Below are positions 1 to 9,600 of a stretch of DNA of 64,000 nucleotides, piece by piece (position 1 is the stretch's first letter; each line of letters opens with the position of its first letter). Source of the stretch: Bacteroidales bacterium. Its GTDB lineage: Bacteria; Bacteroidota; Bacteroidia; Bacteroidales; Paludibacteraceae. The notes under the pieces are model-generated. The model did not search any database. It saw only the letters and a program-made list of their open reading frames with translations, and was not told the origin of the DNA. Both the position numbers and the translations under genes were made by a program. The stretch lies in contig JALFYY010000010.1 of the NCBI GenBank assembly GCA_022783865.1, forward strand, positions 124,001 to 188,000, in the 5' to 3' direction.

Positions 1-2
1 TC

Positions 3-539
3 ATCGAGTATCACAAATGGAAATTCACAGGCAAGGTCTTCACGCCGCTTTCCCGTGACTCGAAATTGGTGCTTATGGCACGTGCCGAATTCGGTTATTT
101 GGGACACTACAACGAACATGCCAAGTCACCGTTCGAAACCTTCTTCATGGGTGGTGACGGAATGACCTCTTACACTTCCTATTCTACAGAATATGTTGCC
201 ATGCGTGGTTACTCTTCAGGTGCCTTGACACCCTACGATGCTCTCACTAACCGTAACGCAGGTTACCTCTATAATAAATATACCTTGGAGTTGCGCTATC
301 CTATCACTCTTGAACAGAATGCCACCATTTGGGCTTTGGCTTTTGCTGAGGCAGGTAACTGCTTCTCCGATATAAAGAACTATAATCCCTTCGACCTCAA
401 ACGCTCTTTGGGTGTCGGTGTCCGTATCTTCCTTCCTATGTTCGGTCTGATGGGTATCGACTGGGGATGGGGATTCGATAAGATTAACGGACAAACCTCT
501 GGCTCGCAGTTCCACTTCGTCTTGGGACAGGAATTGTAG
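3..539 (+). CDS. bamA: BamA outer-membrane assembly factor, C-terminal part (5' end outside window)
   Basis: The reading frame is open from the window edge and ends at a TAG at 537-539, so only about the last 178 residues are present. They read as the end of an Omp85 barrel: long beta-strand-like alternation, an FFMGGDGM-type segment (common in BamA before the MRGY segment), then MRGYSSGALTPYD, and a glycine/aromatic final strand ending in FHFVLGQEL. BamA folds and inserts barrel proteins in the outer membrane. Two OmpH/Skp chaperone genes follow directly, the classic bamA-skp arrangement, which supports the call. The POTRA domains lie outside the window. Confidence 0.93.
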   Translation: MEYHKWKFTGKVFTPLSRDSKLVLMARAEFGYLGHYNEHAKSPFETFFMGGDGMTSYTSYSTEYVAMRGYSSGALTPYDALTNRNAGYLYNKYTLELRYPITLEQNATIWALAFAEAGNCFSDIKNYNPFDLKRSLGVGVRIFLPMFGLMGIDWGWGFDKINGQTSGSQFHFVLGQEL

Positions 540-585
540 CATAACCGCTGTGGAAAACGGACAACATATATATAAGGAATAAGAA

Positions 586-1098
586 ATGAAGAAAAAAGCA
601 ATTATATTGATGCTCTGTTGCATAAGTGCCCTTGCCGCTATGGCGCAAAAAGTTGCTTATGTCGATATGGCATATATCCTGAAGAACATACCGCAGTATG
701 AGTCAGCCAACGACCAGCTTTCCATGATTTCCAAGCGATGGCAGAAAGAGGTTGAAACGCTTTCTCGTGAAGCACAAGTGTTGGCTACCAACTACCAGAC
801 CGAACAAATCTTTCTCTCCGAAGAAATGAAGCGGCAACGCGAAGATGAGATTCTCGCTAAGGAAAACGCAGCCTTGGAACTCAAGCGCAAATACTTCGGA
901 CAAGACGGTGAGTTCTTCAAAAAACGCGAAAGCCTTATCAAGCCTATTCAAGACGAAATCTATACCGCCATTCAGGAAGTGGCGCAAGAAAAGAAATACG
1001 ATGTTGTCAAAGATCGTTCTGCTGACCCGGGGCTTGTCTATATGTCCAATAAGTTGGACATTTCCGACCTCGTATTGCAGAAATTGGGGGCAAAATAA
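586..1098 (+). CDS. OmpH/Skp family periplasmic chaperone (first copy)
   Basis: The protein has 170 residues and opens with a signal peptide (MKKKAIILMLCCISALAAMA, cleavage probably before QKVAYVD). The mature part begins with the family's KVAYVDMAYIL motif, continues as a charged helical coiled-coil arm (about residues 45-120) and ends in the compact C-terminal segment (YDVVKDRS...VYMSNKLDISDLV). Skp/OmpH proteins are trimeric jellyfish-shaped holdases that carry unfolded outer-membrane proteins to BAM. The gene starts 46 bases after bamA and is followed by a second homologue at 1155. The length is normal for the family. Confidence 0.93.
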   Translation: MKKKAIILMLCCISALAAMAQKVAYVDMAYILKNIPQYESANDQLSMISKRWQKEVETLSREAQVLATNYQTEQIFLSEEMKRQREDEILAKENAALELKRKYFGQDGEFFKKRESLIKPIQDEIYTAIQEVAQEKKYDVVKDRSADPGLVYMSNKLDISDLVLQKLGAK

Positions 1099-1154
1099 GA
1101 AGGAATAGAGAATAGAAACAAACCTGAATAAATACTAATTTAATCTATACAGCA

Positions 1155-1646
1155 ATGAAGAAACTATTTTTAATGCTTGCGTTGGTATTGCCACTCGCAG
1201 CTGGTGCACAAAAGTTTGGTTACATCAACACGCAGGAACTCTTTGCGCAAATGCCGGAACTCGCTAAAGTAAGAGCACAAATGGATACGCTCAATAGTAC
1301 CTACGAGAGCCAGTTGGCGAACATGCAGGAAGAACTCAACAAAAAGGTGGCTGACTATCAGCAGAACCAGGCTACGCTCACTGATGGCGTTAAGCAATTC
1401 CGTCAACAGGAGATGGCGGAAATGGAACAACGCATTCAGCTCTTCTACCAAACGGCACAGCAGGATATTCAGAAAAAGCAGCAAGAGTATTTGGCTCCCC
1501 TTCAGGACCGCATGCTCAAAGCTATCCAGGCCGTAGGTACCAACAACGGTTTTACATATATCTTCGATGCAGGTGCAATGGTTTATACTTCCCCCGATGC
1601 CACCAATGTCATGGATATGGTGAAAGCCGAACTCGGTATCAAATAA
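1155..1646 (+). CDS. OmpH/Skp family periplasmic chaperone (second copy)
   Basis: This 163-residue homologue of the preceding gene has its own signal peptide (MKKLFLMLALVLPLAAGAQ) followed by KFGYINTQELFAQMPE, the same N-terminal strand as other Skp proteins. A Gln/Glu-rich coiled coil spans about residues 45-120, and the C-terminal segment (FTYIFDAGAMVYTSPDATNVMDMV) is well conserved. Tandem Skp paralogues after bamA are the usual arrangement in Bacteroidales. The two copies are clearly diverged, so this is an old duplication, not a recent one. Its role is inferred to be chaperoning outer-membrane proteins across the periplasm. Confidence 0.93.
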   Translation: MKKLFLMLALVLPLAAGAQKFGYINTQELFAQMPELAKVRAQMDTLNSTYESQLANMQEELNKKVADYQQNQATLTDGVKQFRQQEMAEMEQRIQLFYQTAQQDIQKKQQEYLAPLQDRMLKAIQAVGTNNGFTYIFDAGAMVYTSPDATNVMDMVKAELGIK

Positions 1647-1649
1647 ACG

Positions 1650-1769
1650 ATGGCTGACAATTATCTCGAGCGCCACTACGAAGACTACGAAAAACGTAAA
1701 CAGCAGTGGCGGCAAAAACATCAATCGTCTTCCGCTTCACGGATCCGCAAAGACCCGTGGAGCGATTGA
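1650..1769 (+). CDS. Small conserved-looking ORF, 39 residues, function unknown
   Basis: An ATG three bases after the stop of the second Skp gene opens a 39-codon frame ending in TGA at 1767-1769. The product begins MADNYLERHYEDYEKRKQQW and is rich in basic and aromatic residues. It has no signal peptide or membrane segment. Short ORFs starting M-x-DNYLE(K/R) occur in many Bacteroidales genomes, sometimes mislabelled as a dehydrogenase, but I know no function. Tight spacing to the Skp gene suggests co-transcription. It could be non-coding, but the start position and composition favour a real gene. Confidence 0.55.
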   Translation: MADNYLERHYEDYEKRKQQWRQKHQSSSASRIRKDPWSD

Positions 1770-1794
1770 CATGTCTTTATAAAACACTTTTCTT

Positions 1795-3168
1795 ATGATG
1801 GAACAAATTCAACTTACTCTCAAAGACAAAGCATGGGCACGGTGGACTGTCCTCATCCTGGTGGCATCCATGATGTTCTTCGCCTATATGTTTGTCGACG
1901 TTATGTCTCCCTTGGCTACACTCCTCAACGATGCTTACGGATGGGACAAAGGTGACTTCGGTACCTATGCGGCAGGCGAATACCTTCTCAATGTCTTCGG
2001 TTTCCTTATCTTGGCAGGTATCATTCTCGATAAGATGGGTAGCCGTTTCACAGGTCTCCTTTCTGCTGCACTGATGGTGCTGGGTGCAGGTATCAAATTC
2101 TTGGGTATCTATTTCGTTGACTATACCAACTCTGTAGCTTGGCTCAACTCTTGGTGGACCGATATGCCCGGTTCGGCAAAGATTGCTATGTTCGGTTTCA
2201 TGATTTTCGGTTGCGGATGCGAAATGGCGGGTACCACTGTTAGCAAGATTCTTGCCAAGTGGTTCAAGGGCAAAGAAATGGCTTTGGCTATGGGGCTCGA
2301 AATGGCGATTGCCCGTCTCGGTGTCTTTGCTGTGATGTGGATAGCTCCTCTCCTTTCCAATCGTTTTGCCGTTGCGGGACAAGGCTCTGTTATTGCGCCG
2401 TTCGCCTTCTGTGCTTGCTTGCTCGTTGTCGGACTCCTCAATTTCTTCGTCTTTACCCTTATGGACCGCAAATACGACAATCAGCTTGTCGCTATCGGTG
2501 AAGTTGCTGCCGAGCACGATTCCGAAGACGAATTCCACCTGTCGGACCTTGGAAAGATTTTCACAAGCAAGATGTTCTGGCTCGTTGCCCTTCTCTGTGT
2601 CTTGTACTATTCGGCTATATTCCCCTTCCAACGCTTTGCACCCAATTTCTTGGAGGAAACGCTTGGTATCGACAACGAGTCGGCTTCCCGTCTTTTCTCC
2701 TTCTTCCCCATTTTGGCTATGGTGCTCACACCTTTCTTGGGGGCGTTCCTCGATTTTCGTGGAAAAGGAGCGTCAATGTTGATGCTGGGTGCTGTTATCA
2801 TGGTAGTATGTCACCTTTGTTTCGCCTTCTTGTTGCCCGTCGTATCAAGTAAGGTGCTCGCAGTCTCACTGATTGCTGTTTTGGGCGTTAGTTTCTCTTT
2901 GGTACCGGCTGCCTTGTGGCCTTCTGTTCCGAAGATTATCGACGAGAAAATCCTTGGTTCTGCCTACTGCCTCATTTTCTGGGTGCAAAACATCGGGCTA
3001 TGCTTGGTTCCTATGCTCATTGGTTCACTCCGTGAAGCTACCGGTTCATACCTTGTTCCGATGATTGTATTCTCTTCCTTTGGTGTAATAGCATTCTTGC
3101 TTGCTATTCTCTTGAAGGCGGAAGACCGGAAAAAAGGCTATGGATTGGAACTTCCCAATAAAAAGTAA
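1795..3168 (+). CDS. Major facilitator superfamily (MFS) transporter
   Basis: The protein has 457 residues with about twelve hydrophobic segments in two halves, separated by a charged loop around residues 220-250 (DRKYDNQLVAIGEVAAEHDSE). The first half carries a loop of MFS type (ILDKMGSRFTG) after the second helix. Two adjacent ATG codons (1795 and 1798) could both start translation. The substrate cannot be told from sequence. The stop codon overlaps the ATG of murF by one base, so the two are probably co-translated, though no functional link to cell-wall synthesis is evident. Confidence 0.85.
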   Translation: MMEQIQLTLKDKAWARWTVLILVASMMFFAYMFVDVMSPLATLLNDAYGWDKGDFGTYAAGEYLLNVFGFLILAGIILDKMGSRFTGLLSAALMVLGAGIKFLGIYFVDYTNSVAWLNSWWTDMPGSAKIAMFGFMIFGCGCEMAGTTVSKILAKWFKGKEMALAMGLEMAIARLGVFAVMWIAPLLSNRFAVAGQGSVIAPFAFCACLLVVGLLNFFVFTLMDRKYDNQLVAIGEVAAEHDSEDEFHLSDLGKIFTSKMFWLVALLCVLYYSAIFPFQRFAPNFLEETLGIDNESASRLFSFFPILAMVLTPFLGAFLDFRGKGASMLMLGAVIMVVCHLCFAFLLPVVSSKVLAVSLIAVLGVSFSLVPAALWPSVPKIIDEKILGSAYCLIFWVQNIGLCLVPMLIGSLREATGSYLVPMIVFSSFGVIAFLLAILLKAEDRKKGYGLELPNKK

Positions 3169-4466
3169 TGTCATCCTCTTCTATGCTCCAACAGTTGATA
3201 GATAAAGGCTTGTCCGTGGTAGAAGGCTTGTCCGTATCCACCGATACGCGTAACCTGCCTGCCGGTTGTGCTTTCTTTGCCCTCAAGGGAGAGAACTTCA
3301 ATGGCAATCGCTATGCTGCTCAGGCATTGGAAAAAGGGGCGCAACTGGCTGTTGTTGATGAACCTGAGTTTGCCGTTGACCCGCGTATTATCCTCGTGGA
3401 TAATACCTTGATTGCTTTGCAGACTTTGGCGCGCGAATGGCGTGAGCATTGGGGAAAGACAGTGATTGGTATCACTGGCACCAACGGCAAGACAACTACC
3501 AAAGAACTTATGGCTGCCGTTCTCTCTCGCAAATACAATGTTCTTTATACCCAAGGCAATCTCAATAACCATATCGGGGTTCCTTTAACCCTCTTGCAAT
3601 TGCGTCCCGAGCATGAAATTGCTATCGTTGAGATGGGAGCTTCTCATCGTGGTGATATACGTGAGTTGGTCGAAATAGCTGAGCCTTCTTGTGGCTTGGT
3701 AACCAATGTGGGACAGGCGCACTTGCTTAATTTCGGCTCATTCGAAGCCGTTATGCAAACCAAGGCGGAACTCTATGATTACCTGCGTTCCCGTCAGGGC
3801 TACATCTTCCGCAATATCGACAATCCTTACTTGCAGCAAATGGCTGGTGACCTGCCATACTATTCTTATGCTTTGGAGCAGGATGCTGAGCTTCGGGGTA
3901 GGGTAGTCGATTGCACAGGCTTTCTGAAAATGGAAATAATGGGGCGCACTCTCCAAACCAACATATTGGGGGCATATAACGCCGAGAACGTTTTGGCTGC
4001 CCTTTCCGTTGGTATGCATTTCGGTGTCTCGCTCGAAGAGGGTATAGAGGCAATTGCAGCCTACTATCCTGGTAATAATCGCTCCATGCTGCTCAAAACA
4101 GGGCGCAATACCTTGGTAGTGGATGCCTACAATGCCAACCCTACTTCTATGCGTGCGGCTATTGATAGTTTCGCTTCTATGGCTGTACCCCGTGCCGAAC
4201 AAGTGCTTGTCTTGGGGAATATGAACGAGTTAGGCGGACAAAGCCTTGCTTTCCACAGACAAATCTTGGACATTGTTGAATCCTATGGCTTTACCGATGT
4301 ATATCTTGTCGGTACCGATTTCTGCGCTTTGCCTTCTCCTTACCGAACTTTTAATAATGTGGAAGAACTCATTGCCTGTCTCCGTACCGAACCGGTAACA
4401 GGTAAATACATATTGCTCAAAGGCTCTCGGGGCAACCATCTCGAAAATTTGATACCCGTATTATAA
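3168..4466 (+). CDS. murF: UDP-MurNAc-tripeptide:D-Ala-D-Ala ligase (MurF)
   Basis: MurF adds D-alanyl-D-alanine to UDP-MurNAc-tripeptide in the cytoplasm, completing the peptidoglycan pentapeptide. The 432-residue product has the Mur-ligase ATP loop GITGTNGKTTTKE at about residues 101-113, the NLNNHIGVPLTLL segment typical of MurF, the central IVEMGASHRGDI motif, and the C-terminal domain signature DAYNANPTSMRAAID. The ATG overlaps the stop of the upstream MFS gene. It lies apart from the main cell-wall cluster at 42.6-53.1 kb, where murE, murD and murG are found. Confidence 0.96.
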   Translation: MSSSSMLQQLIDKGLSVVEGLSVSTDTRNLPAGCAFFALKGENFNGNRYAAQALEKGAQLAVVDEPEFAVDPRIILVDNTLIALQTLAREWREHWGKTVIGITGTNGKTTTKELMAAVLSRKYNVLYTQGNLNNHIGVPLTLLQLRPEHEIAIVEMGASHRGDIRELVEIAEPSCGLVTNVGQAHLLNFGSFEAVMQTKAELYDYLRSRQGYIFRNIDNPYLQQMAGDLPYYSYALEQDAELRGRVVDCTGFLKMEIMGRTLQTNILGAYNAENVLAALSVGMHFGVSLEEGIEAIAAYYPGNNRSMLLKTGRNTLVVDAYNANPTSMRAAIDSFASMAVPRAEQVLVLGNMNELGGQSLAFHRQILDIVESYGFTDVYLVGTDFCALPSPYRTFNNVEELIACLRTEPVTGKYILLKGSRGNHLENLIPVL

Positions 4467-4484
4467 ACTCTATTGCTTGCTACT

Positions 4485-5363
4485 ATGAAAAAATCACTGA
4501 CCATATCTCTTATCGTTCTCCTTGTTCTCGCCATTGCTGCAGGAATCTATTTCTTCTTGTCGCAACGCCGAACCAAAATCGAAATGCAGGAAATGGTGGA
4601 GCAGATGAATTTCGAAAAAGAACAGCTGGAAGATGAGTTCGAAGATTTTGCTTTGCAGTTCGACGGCTACGGCAAAGACATTCAAAACGATTCATTGGCG
4701 GAATTGCTTTCGCGTGAACAACAGCGCGTACAGGATTTGTTGGAGGAACTGCGTATCACCAAAGTAACCAATGCACGCCGTATCGCGGAACTGAAAAAGG
4801 AATTGGCAACCGTCCGTAGTGTAATGGTGCAGTATGTGCATCAAATCGACTCTCTTTCCTCCACCAACAAGCGGCTCGAAACGGAGAATCGTCAAGTGCG
4901 TGAGCAATATCAGGCGGTTGCTGCCAAAGCCGATGAGTTGGAAAAAGAAACCAATCGCCTTACGCAAGTGGTGGAACGGGCTTCCATGATGGAAATTACT
5001 GATTTCCGTCTCACTCCTCTTAATCATCGTGACCGCAAGACTTCCATTACTTCCAAGATAGCCAAACTCCAGTTCGATTGCCGGATACTGAAGAATATCA
5101 CTGCCGAACCTGGTATGAAAACCGTCTATCTCCGTATCGTTCGTCCCGATGGAGAGGTGATGCAGAAACGCCCTGCTGATGTCTTCTCCTATGAGAATGC
5201 CGACATTCCTTATTCTTTGTCCAAGGAGTTCGAATATGCCGGCGATGAAGTGGAAATCACTATGTATTGGCTCGTCGAAGAAATACTTAGGCTTGGTACT
5301 TACAATGCCGATTTCTTCATCGATGGCAACCTGGTAGGCAGCTATCCTTTCCGAATAAAATAG
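4485..5363 (+). CDS. Membrane-anchored coiled-coil protein of unknown function
   Basis: The product has 292 residues. An N-terminal transmembrane helix (about residues 5-24, SLIVLLVLAIAAGIYFFL) is followed by a long heptad-rich coiled coil to about residue 165 and a C-terminal beta-rich domain (about 170-292). A TTG start four codons earlier (4473) is possible, but the ATG at 4485 precedes the typical MKKSL opening. Similar single-pass coiled-coil proteins occur in other Bacteroidales without assigned function. The gene lies 18 bases after murF, so it may belong to that transcript and may act at the cell envelope; that is inference. Confidence 0.8.
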   Translation: MKKSLTISLIVLLVLAIAAGIYFFLSQRRTKIEMQEMVEQMNFEKEQLEDEFEDFALQFDGYGKDIQNDSLAELLSREQQRVQDLLEELRITKVTNARRIAELKKELATVRSVMVQYVHQIDSLSSTNKRLETENRQVREQYQAVAAKADELEKETNRLTQVVERASMMEITDFRLTPLNHRDRKTSITSKIAKLQFDCRILKNITAEPGMKTVYLRIVRPDGEVMQKRPADVFSYENADIPYSLSKEFEYAGDEVEITMYWLVEEILRLGTYNADFFIDGNLVGSYPFRIK

Positions 5364-5436
5364 GGGGATAATGCAAACCCTACTTTGCAAAACTAAAAAA
5401 TATAAAGAAATATATCTGTAATCCAATGCAATTTTG

Positions 5437-5444
5437 TAATTTTG
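5437..5444 (+). promoter_or_regulatory. Probable gapA promoter, -7 box TAATTTTG
   Basis: TAATTTTG matches the Bacteroidetes -7 consensus TAnnTTTG exactly and lies about 62 bases before the gapA start codon. No good TTTG -33 box is visible 19-21 bases upstream; CTG at 5416-5418 is the nearest candidate. Confidence 0.65.
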
Positions 5445-5485
5445 CATTCCGAAAAACAACGATATATAAGTATAATATTGTTTAA

Positions 5486-6517
<1,032 letters not shown>

Positions 6518-6551
6518 GTTCCTGTTTGGAACTTGTTTGTTTCCATAATGT

Positions 6552-6584
6552 ACAAGGTTGCTTCCCTATAGGAAGCAACCTTGT
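6552..6584 (+). terminator. gapA terminator hairpin
   Basis: A perfect 14-bp stem, ACAAGGTTGCTTCC (6552-6565) and GGAAGCAACCTTGT (6571-6584), with the 5-base loop CTATA, starts 34 bases after the gapA stop. The T-run after it is weak, so the symmetrical stem may also work for leftward transcription. Confidence 0.85.
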
Positions 6585-6721
6585 ATTGCTTTTCTCGGCA
6601 ATACTTTTCCTGTTTGTCGTAAAACGGCTGATAAAATCGGCAAAATAATACTAAAACAGGCTTCTTATTGAACAAATGCACACTTTCTTTGGGAAAAAGT
6701 GAGCGATTTGTGCAAAAAATA

Positions 6722-6752
6722 TTGTGTATGTAAAATGATTGATATACCTTTG
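6722..6752 (+). promoter_or_regulatory. Bacteroidetes-type promoter for the small secreted proteins
   Basis: TTG at 6722-6724 and TACCTTTG at 6745-6752 (exact TAnnTTTG) are separated by 20 bases, the usual -33/-7 spacing in this phylum. The pair lies about 100 bases before the gene at 6849, leaving a moderate 5' untranslated region. Confidence 0.75.
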
Positions 6753-6848
6753 CGGCGATTTCCCGTTTGCTTTATGGCAAACCAATCATAAACTTTGTGA
6801 TAGAGTATAACAAAACAAATATGTTTAACATCTAAATTAAAACATGGT

Positions 6849-7196
6849 GTGAAAAAGATTTCTCTTCTTGCAACTGTATTGTTGGTGGCTTCGTCCCTCT
6901 TTGCAACTCCCACTCTTAAAGCGGACAGATTGAGTCAAAAGCAATTTATGGCGTCATCTCAGTTGGCTGTAAAGTCAACCGATGCATTGTCTGTCAGAAA
7001 GGCTCCGCAACAGACTGCTGCAGGCATTACCTACGAAAACGGTATCATCCTCAATGCCAACGGCGAGCAACTCCGTGTTTACAATGCAGCCGGTCAATTG
7101 GTGGCTGAAAGCACATGCAATATTGATATGAATACTTTTGCTGCTGGTGTTTATGTGGTTAATGCTCAACAAACTACGTTTAAGATTGCCAAATAA
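6849..7196 (+). CDS. Small secreted protein consisting mainly of a type IX-like C-terminal domain
   Basis: The 115-residue product has a signal peptide (MKKISLLATVLLVASSLFA) and a short linker. Its last 50 residues (ILNANGEQLRVYNAAGQLVA...FAAGVYVVNAQQTTFKIAK) resemble a Por/type IX secretion sorting domain, without room for a separate cargo domain. The start is GTG; an ATG at 6844 is followed by a stop two codons later. Function is unknown. Possibilities are a surface adhesin-like peptide, a remnant of a larger cargo protein, or a decoy substrate. It shares a promoter region and direction with two more secreted proteins downstream. Confidence 0.75.
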   Translation: MKKISLLATVLLVASSLFATPTLKADRLSQKQFMASSQLAVKSTDALSVRKAPQQTAAGITYENGIILNANGEQLRVYNAAGQLVAESTCNIDMNTFAAGVYVVNAQQTTFKIAK

Positions 7197-7217
7197 TAAA
7201 CATTGTTACATACCTGC

Positions 7218-7249
7218 AAACGGATGGGCTCTACGGAGACTATCCGTTT
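7218..7249 (+). terminator. Intergenic hairpin between two small secreted-protein genes
   Basis: AAACGGAT (7218-7225) pairs with ATCCGTTT (7242-7249) around a 16-base loop. No T-run follows, so it may be an attenuator or mRNA-stability element and not a full terminator. Confidence 0.4.
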
Positions 7250-7271
7250 CGTACTGAAAACTAATTAGCTT

Positions 7272-7742
7272 ATGAAGAATCGCATTATCCTTCTCTTTCT
7301 TCTTGTTTGTCCGTTCTTGGCAAAGGCGGAACAAGGGTTGACGATTGTCCCTCTCAATGGGGCGGAACAAACCACCTTACTCTCTCGCATCGGCAAACTT
7401 CGTTTCCACAGCGACAGCCTCTATCTCTATGCTCCAGATGGCACACTCTTGGGTGAGTCATACGTATTGGATATCAAGCAGATAGTTTTTGCTGATGTAT
7501 CTACTGCATTGGACAATACTGCTGCATTTTCTCTTCGTGTCTATCCCAATCCGGCTATGGATTGTCTCTTCCTCGAAGGTGCCGAAGATGCCGATGTGGC
7601 ACGTATTTTCTCGATTGATGGCCGTCTTATGGAAGCTGTTCCGCTCACCGATGGCAGTGCTGCAATTTCTGTCGGCAACTTGCCTGAAGGCACATGGCTC
7701 TTGCAAGTCAATACCTCACTTATAAAATTCATAAAACAATGA
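7272..7742 (+). CDS. Secreted protein with type IX (type A) sorting domain
   Basis: This 156-residue protein has a signal peptide (MKNRIILLFLLVCPFLAKAE), a short beta-rich region and a clear type IX secretion C-terminal domain from about residue 86: SLRVYPNPAMDCLFLEG, then ARIFSIDGRLM, and finally LPEGTWLLQVN with a terminal KFIKQ. Proteins with this domain are exported across the outer membrane by the type IX system and usually anchored to the cell surface. There is little cargo besides the domain. Its stop overlaps the ATG of the next gene (ATGA), so the two are translationally coupled. Confidence 0.82.
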   Translation: MKNRIILLFLLVCPFLAKAEQGLTIVPLNGAEQTTLLSRIGKLRFHSDSLYLYAPDGTLLGESYVLDIKQIVFADVSTALDNTAAFSLRVYPNPAMDCLFLEGAEDADVARIFSIDGRLMEAVPLTDGSAAISVGNLPEGTWLLQVNTSLIKFIKQ

Positions 7743-9067
7743 AAAAGAGAATGATATTATGTCTGACAGCCCTTTTTGTGATGCTGTCGTCGCTTTCTGC
7801 CCAAATGGTTCTTTGGCAGAATGGCAAACAGATACTGGCTGCCGATCCCGAGCGGGTGGATAGTCTCACTTTCGCACAAACCGATATGGTGGATATTGCT
7901 TTCACATTTTCTTTGCAGGACGCAAAGCATATACTCATCACTCCTTCGCGTAACGATGTGGACTATATCTGGGTGGCTACTTCCGATGCCGATTATGCCT
8001 ACTACGATTATGCTTCTTACGCCGAAGCATGGCAATACACCGTCGATAAAGCCCAAATGTCCGGTGCTTTGGAAGAATGGAATATGATTGACCGTGGTCT
8101 GTCAGTGGTGGACCTTACCGACAACACATGGGACAATACTCATTATGTTATCACGGTTGCCGCATGGAATGGAGAAATCGCTTATTCTGCCTTCTCCGCC
8201 TGTGAATTCAATCTGACCGATGGTGGGGCAGTGCTTGCTAATACCAATGCCAATCAGTCTGCTGGTCAAACGCTTGCCGGCAAAACGACGGTCATGCAGT
8301 TCTGGCAGAAAGGCGAAATGCTAAAGAGTTTGGCGTTGAATCGTGTGGATAGTGCTACTTTCATTTTGCCTGAGCCCGATCCTATGTTCACTTTGTCGGT
8401 CTCCGAAATCACTAATATATCTTTCTTGGCAACCGTAGAGCCGATCGACGACCAAACTTGGTATTTCTTTGATTACGTGCAGAAATCGGTAGCAGACGGC
8501 TATACCGACGATGAGTTTGCACAAGCTTATCTCGAACAGTTGTTGCTCCGTTGGCAATACTACTATCCTGATAAGTCTTTTGCCGATGCTTTCCTCTATC
8601 AAGGTGCTAAGTCTTTGCGTTTTTCCGATGGGGTAATGGGTGATACCGAATATTATTTGGTTTGCTTTGCTGTGGATATTACCGACAATACCTTGGCGAG
8701 TGGGCTCTATAAGACAGCTTTCAAAACCGATGTTACGCCCAAGAATCCTGACCTTACCTTCGCAGTAACTGTCGGAGAGCGGTATATTGCCACTATCACG
8801 CCTTCCGACAATACTTCCACTTACTATTGGGGGTACTACGGACCGACCGATATTCGGCAGTATGGTTCACCCGAGAAGGCATGGAAAGCCAATGTAGAAA
8901 TGTATGGACTCAATTATTCCTCGCATGGAGAAGAAAAACTGAGCCTTGTTTATCAGGCACGCGAAGCGGGCTTGCACTATCTTGTTATCGGTGGGTATGA
9001 TGGCGAGCAAACCTCTCCGCTCACTATTTTCGAGTACAATGTCACTGAGAATATGTTGCCCTTCTGA
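7739..9067 (+). CDS. Secreted repeat-containing surface protein, function unknown
   Basis: The ATG at 7739 overlaps the stop of the upstream gene; the product has 442 residues with a signal peptide (MKKRMILCLTALFVMLSSLSA). Two related segments, MVLWQNGKQILAADPERVDS near residue 23 and VMQFWQKGEMLKSLALNRVD near residue 183, mark an internal duplication. Each is followed by a Tyr/Asp-rich beta-domain, and a third domain fills the C-terminus (about 330-442). It lacks an obvious type IX sorting domain and has no lipobox. I cannot name a family; coupling to the type IX substrate upstream suggests a joint surface role. Confidence 0.72.
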   Translation: MKKRMILCLTALFVMLSSLSAQMVLWQNGKQILAADPERVDSLTFAQTDMVDIAFTFSLQDAKHILITPSRNDVDYIWVATSDADYAYYDYASYAEAWQYTVDKAQMSGALEEWNMIDRGLSVVDLTDNTWDNTHYVITVAAWNGEIAYSAFSACEFNLTDGGAVLANTNANQSAGQTLAGKTTVMQFWQKGEMLKSLALNRVDSATFILPEPDPMFTLSVSEITNISFLATVEPIDDQTWYFFDYVQKSVADGYTDDEFAQAYLEQLLLRWQYYYPDKSFADAFLYQGAKSLRFSDGVMGDTEYYLVCFAVDITDNTLASGLYKTAFKTDVTPKNPDLTFAVTVGERYIATITPSDNTSTYYWGYYGPTDIRQYGSPEKAWKANVEMYGLNYSSHGEEKLSLVYQAREAGLHYLVIGGYDGEQTSPLTIFEYNVTENMLPF

Positions 9068-9130
9068 TTCTCCTAAGCGGCTTGTAAAAGATTGATAAAC
9101 AACTTGAGAGTTGTTTATAACCAAGTCTCA

Positions 9131-9174
9131 GACCTTACCTTTACGGCTCTTTCCGTAGGGTAAGGTCGTTCTTT
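9131..9174 (+). terminator. Terminator after the surface-protein genes
   Basis: GACCTTACC (9131-9139) pairs with GGTAAGGTC (9159-9167), with an inner ACGG/CCGT pairing, and is followed by GTTCTTTTC. It lies 64 bases after the stop at 9067. Confidence 0.75.
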
Positions 9175-9236
9175 TCATATACCTGCCCGACCTCGTCCTG
9201 TCTCTGTCCTATAATGTACTGTACAGGTAGCTATCG

Positions 9237-9379
9237 TTATTTGGTGATTATTTGGTTATTATTTGGTTGTTACTTGGTTATTACTTGGTGATTCAGCTAC
9301 CCGTACGCTACCTGTAAGCAGCCTCTATGCTGCCTTCATTAGGTTATTATTAGGTTGTTATTAGGTTATTATTAGGTTA
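9237..9379 (+). repeat. 11-bp minisatellite arrays in the 9068-9595 intergenic region
   Basis: Five 11-bp units of the type TTATTTGGTKA or TTACTTGGTKA occupy 9237-9291, followed by TTCAGCTACCCG. A second array of four 11-bp units of the type TTATTAGGTTA occupies 9336-9379, followed by TTCGGCTACC. The same composite (CTATCG, then the array, then TTCAGCTRCCC) recurs at 53780-53990. The rest of the 9068-9595 gap holds a terminator and no convincing gene. Confidence 0.85.
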
Positions 9380-9570
9380 TTCGGCTACCGATAAGCCGCC
9401 CTTCTGCTGACTGTACCGATATACCTGGTAGAGGAGCAGCGTGCCTTGTCTCTTTTTTCCGATACTTTTGTCGCTGCGTTATGGTATTCGTGCGGTCTCA
9501 CCTGCAATGCGGTATAGATAGTATCATTAACGGTGATGAATGGAGATATATACCTTTGTCGCTACGCTGC

Positions 9571-9600
9571 AATATTAACTATTAATTATTAACTATTAAC
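9571..9600 (+). repeat. Dispersed AT-rich block of the ATTAACTATTAA type
   Basis: The stretch AATATTAACTATTAATTATT and its continuation is a copy of an AT-rich block also found near 40855, 53743, 53864 and 54040. Here it provides the stop codon of asd, whose TAA (minus strand) falls at 9596-9598. Confidence 0.7.
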
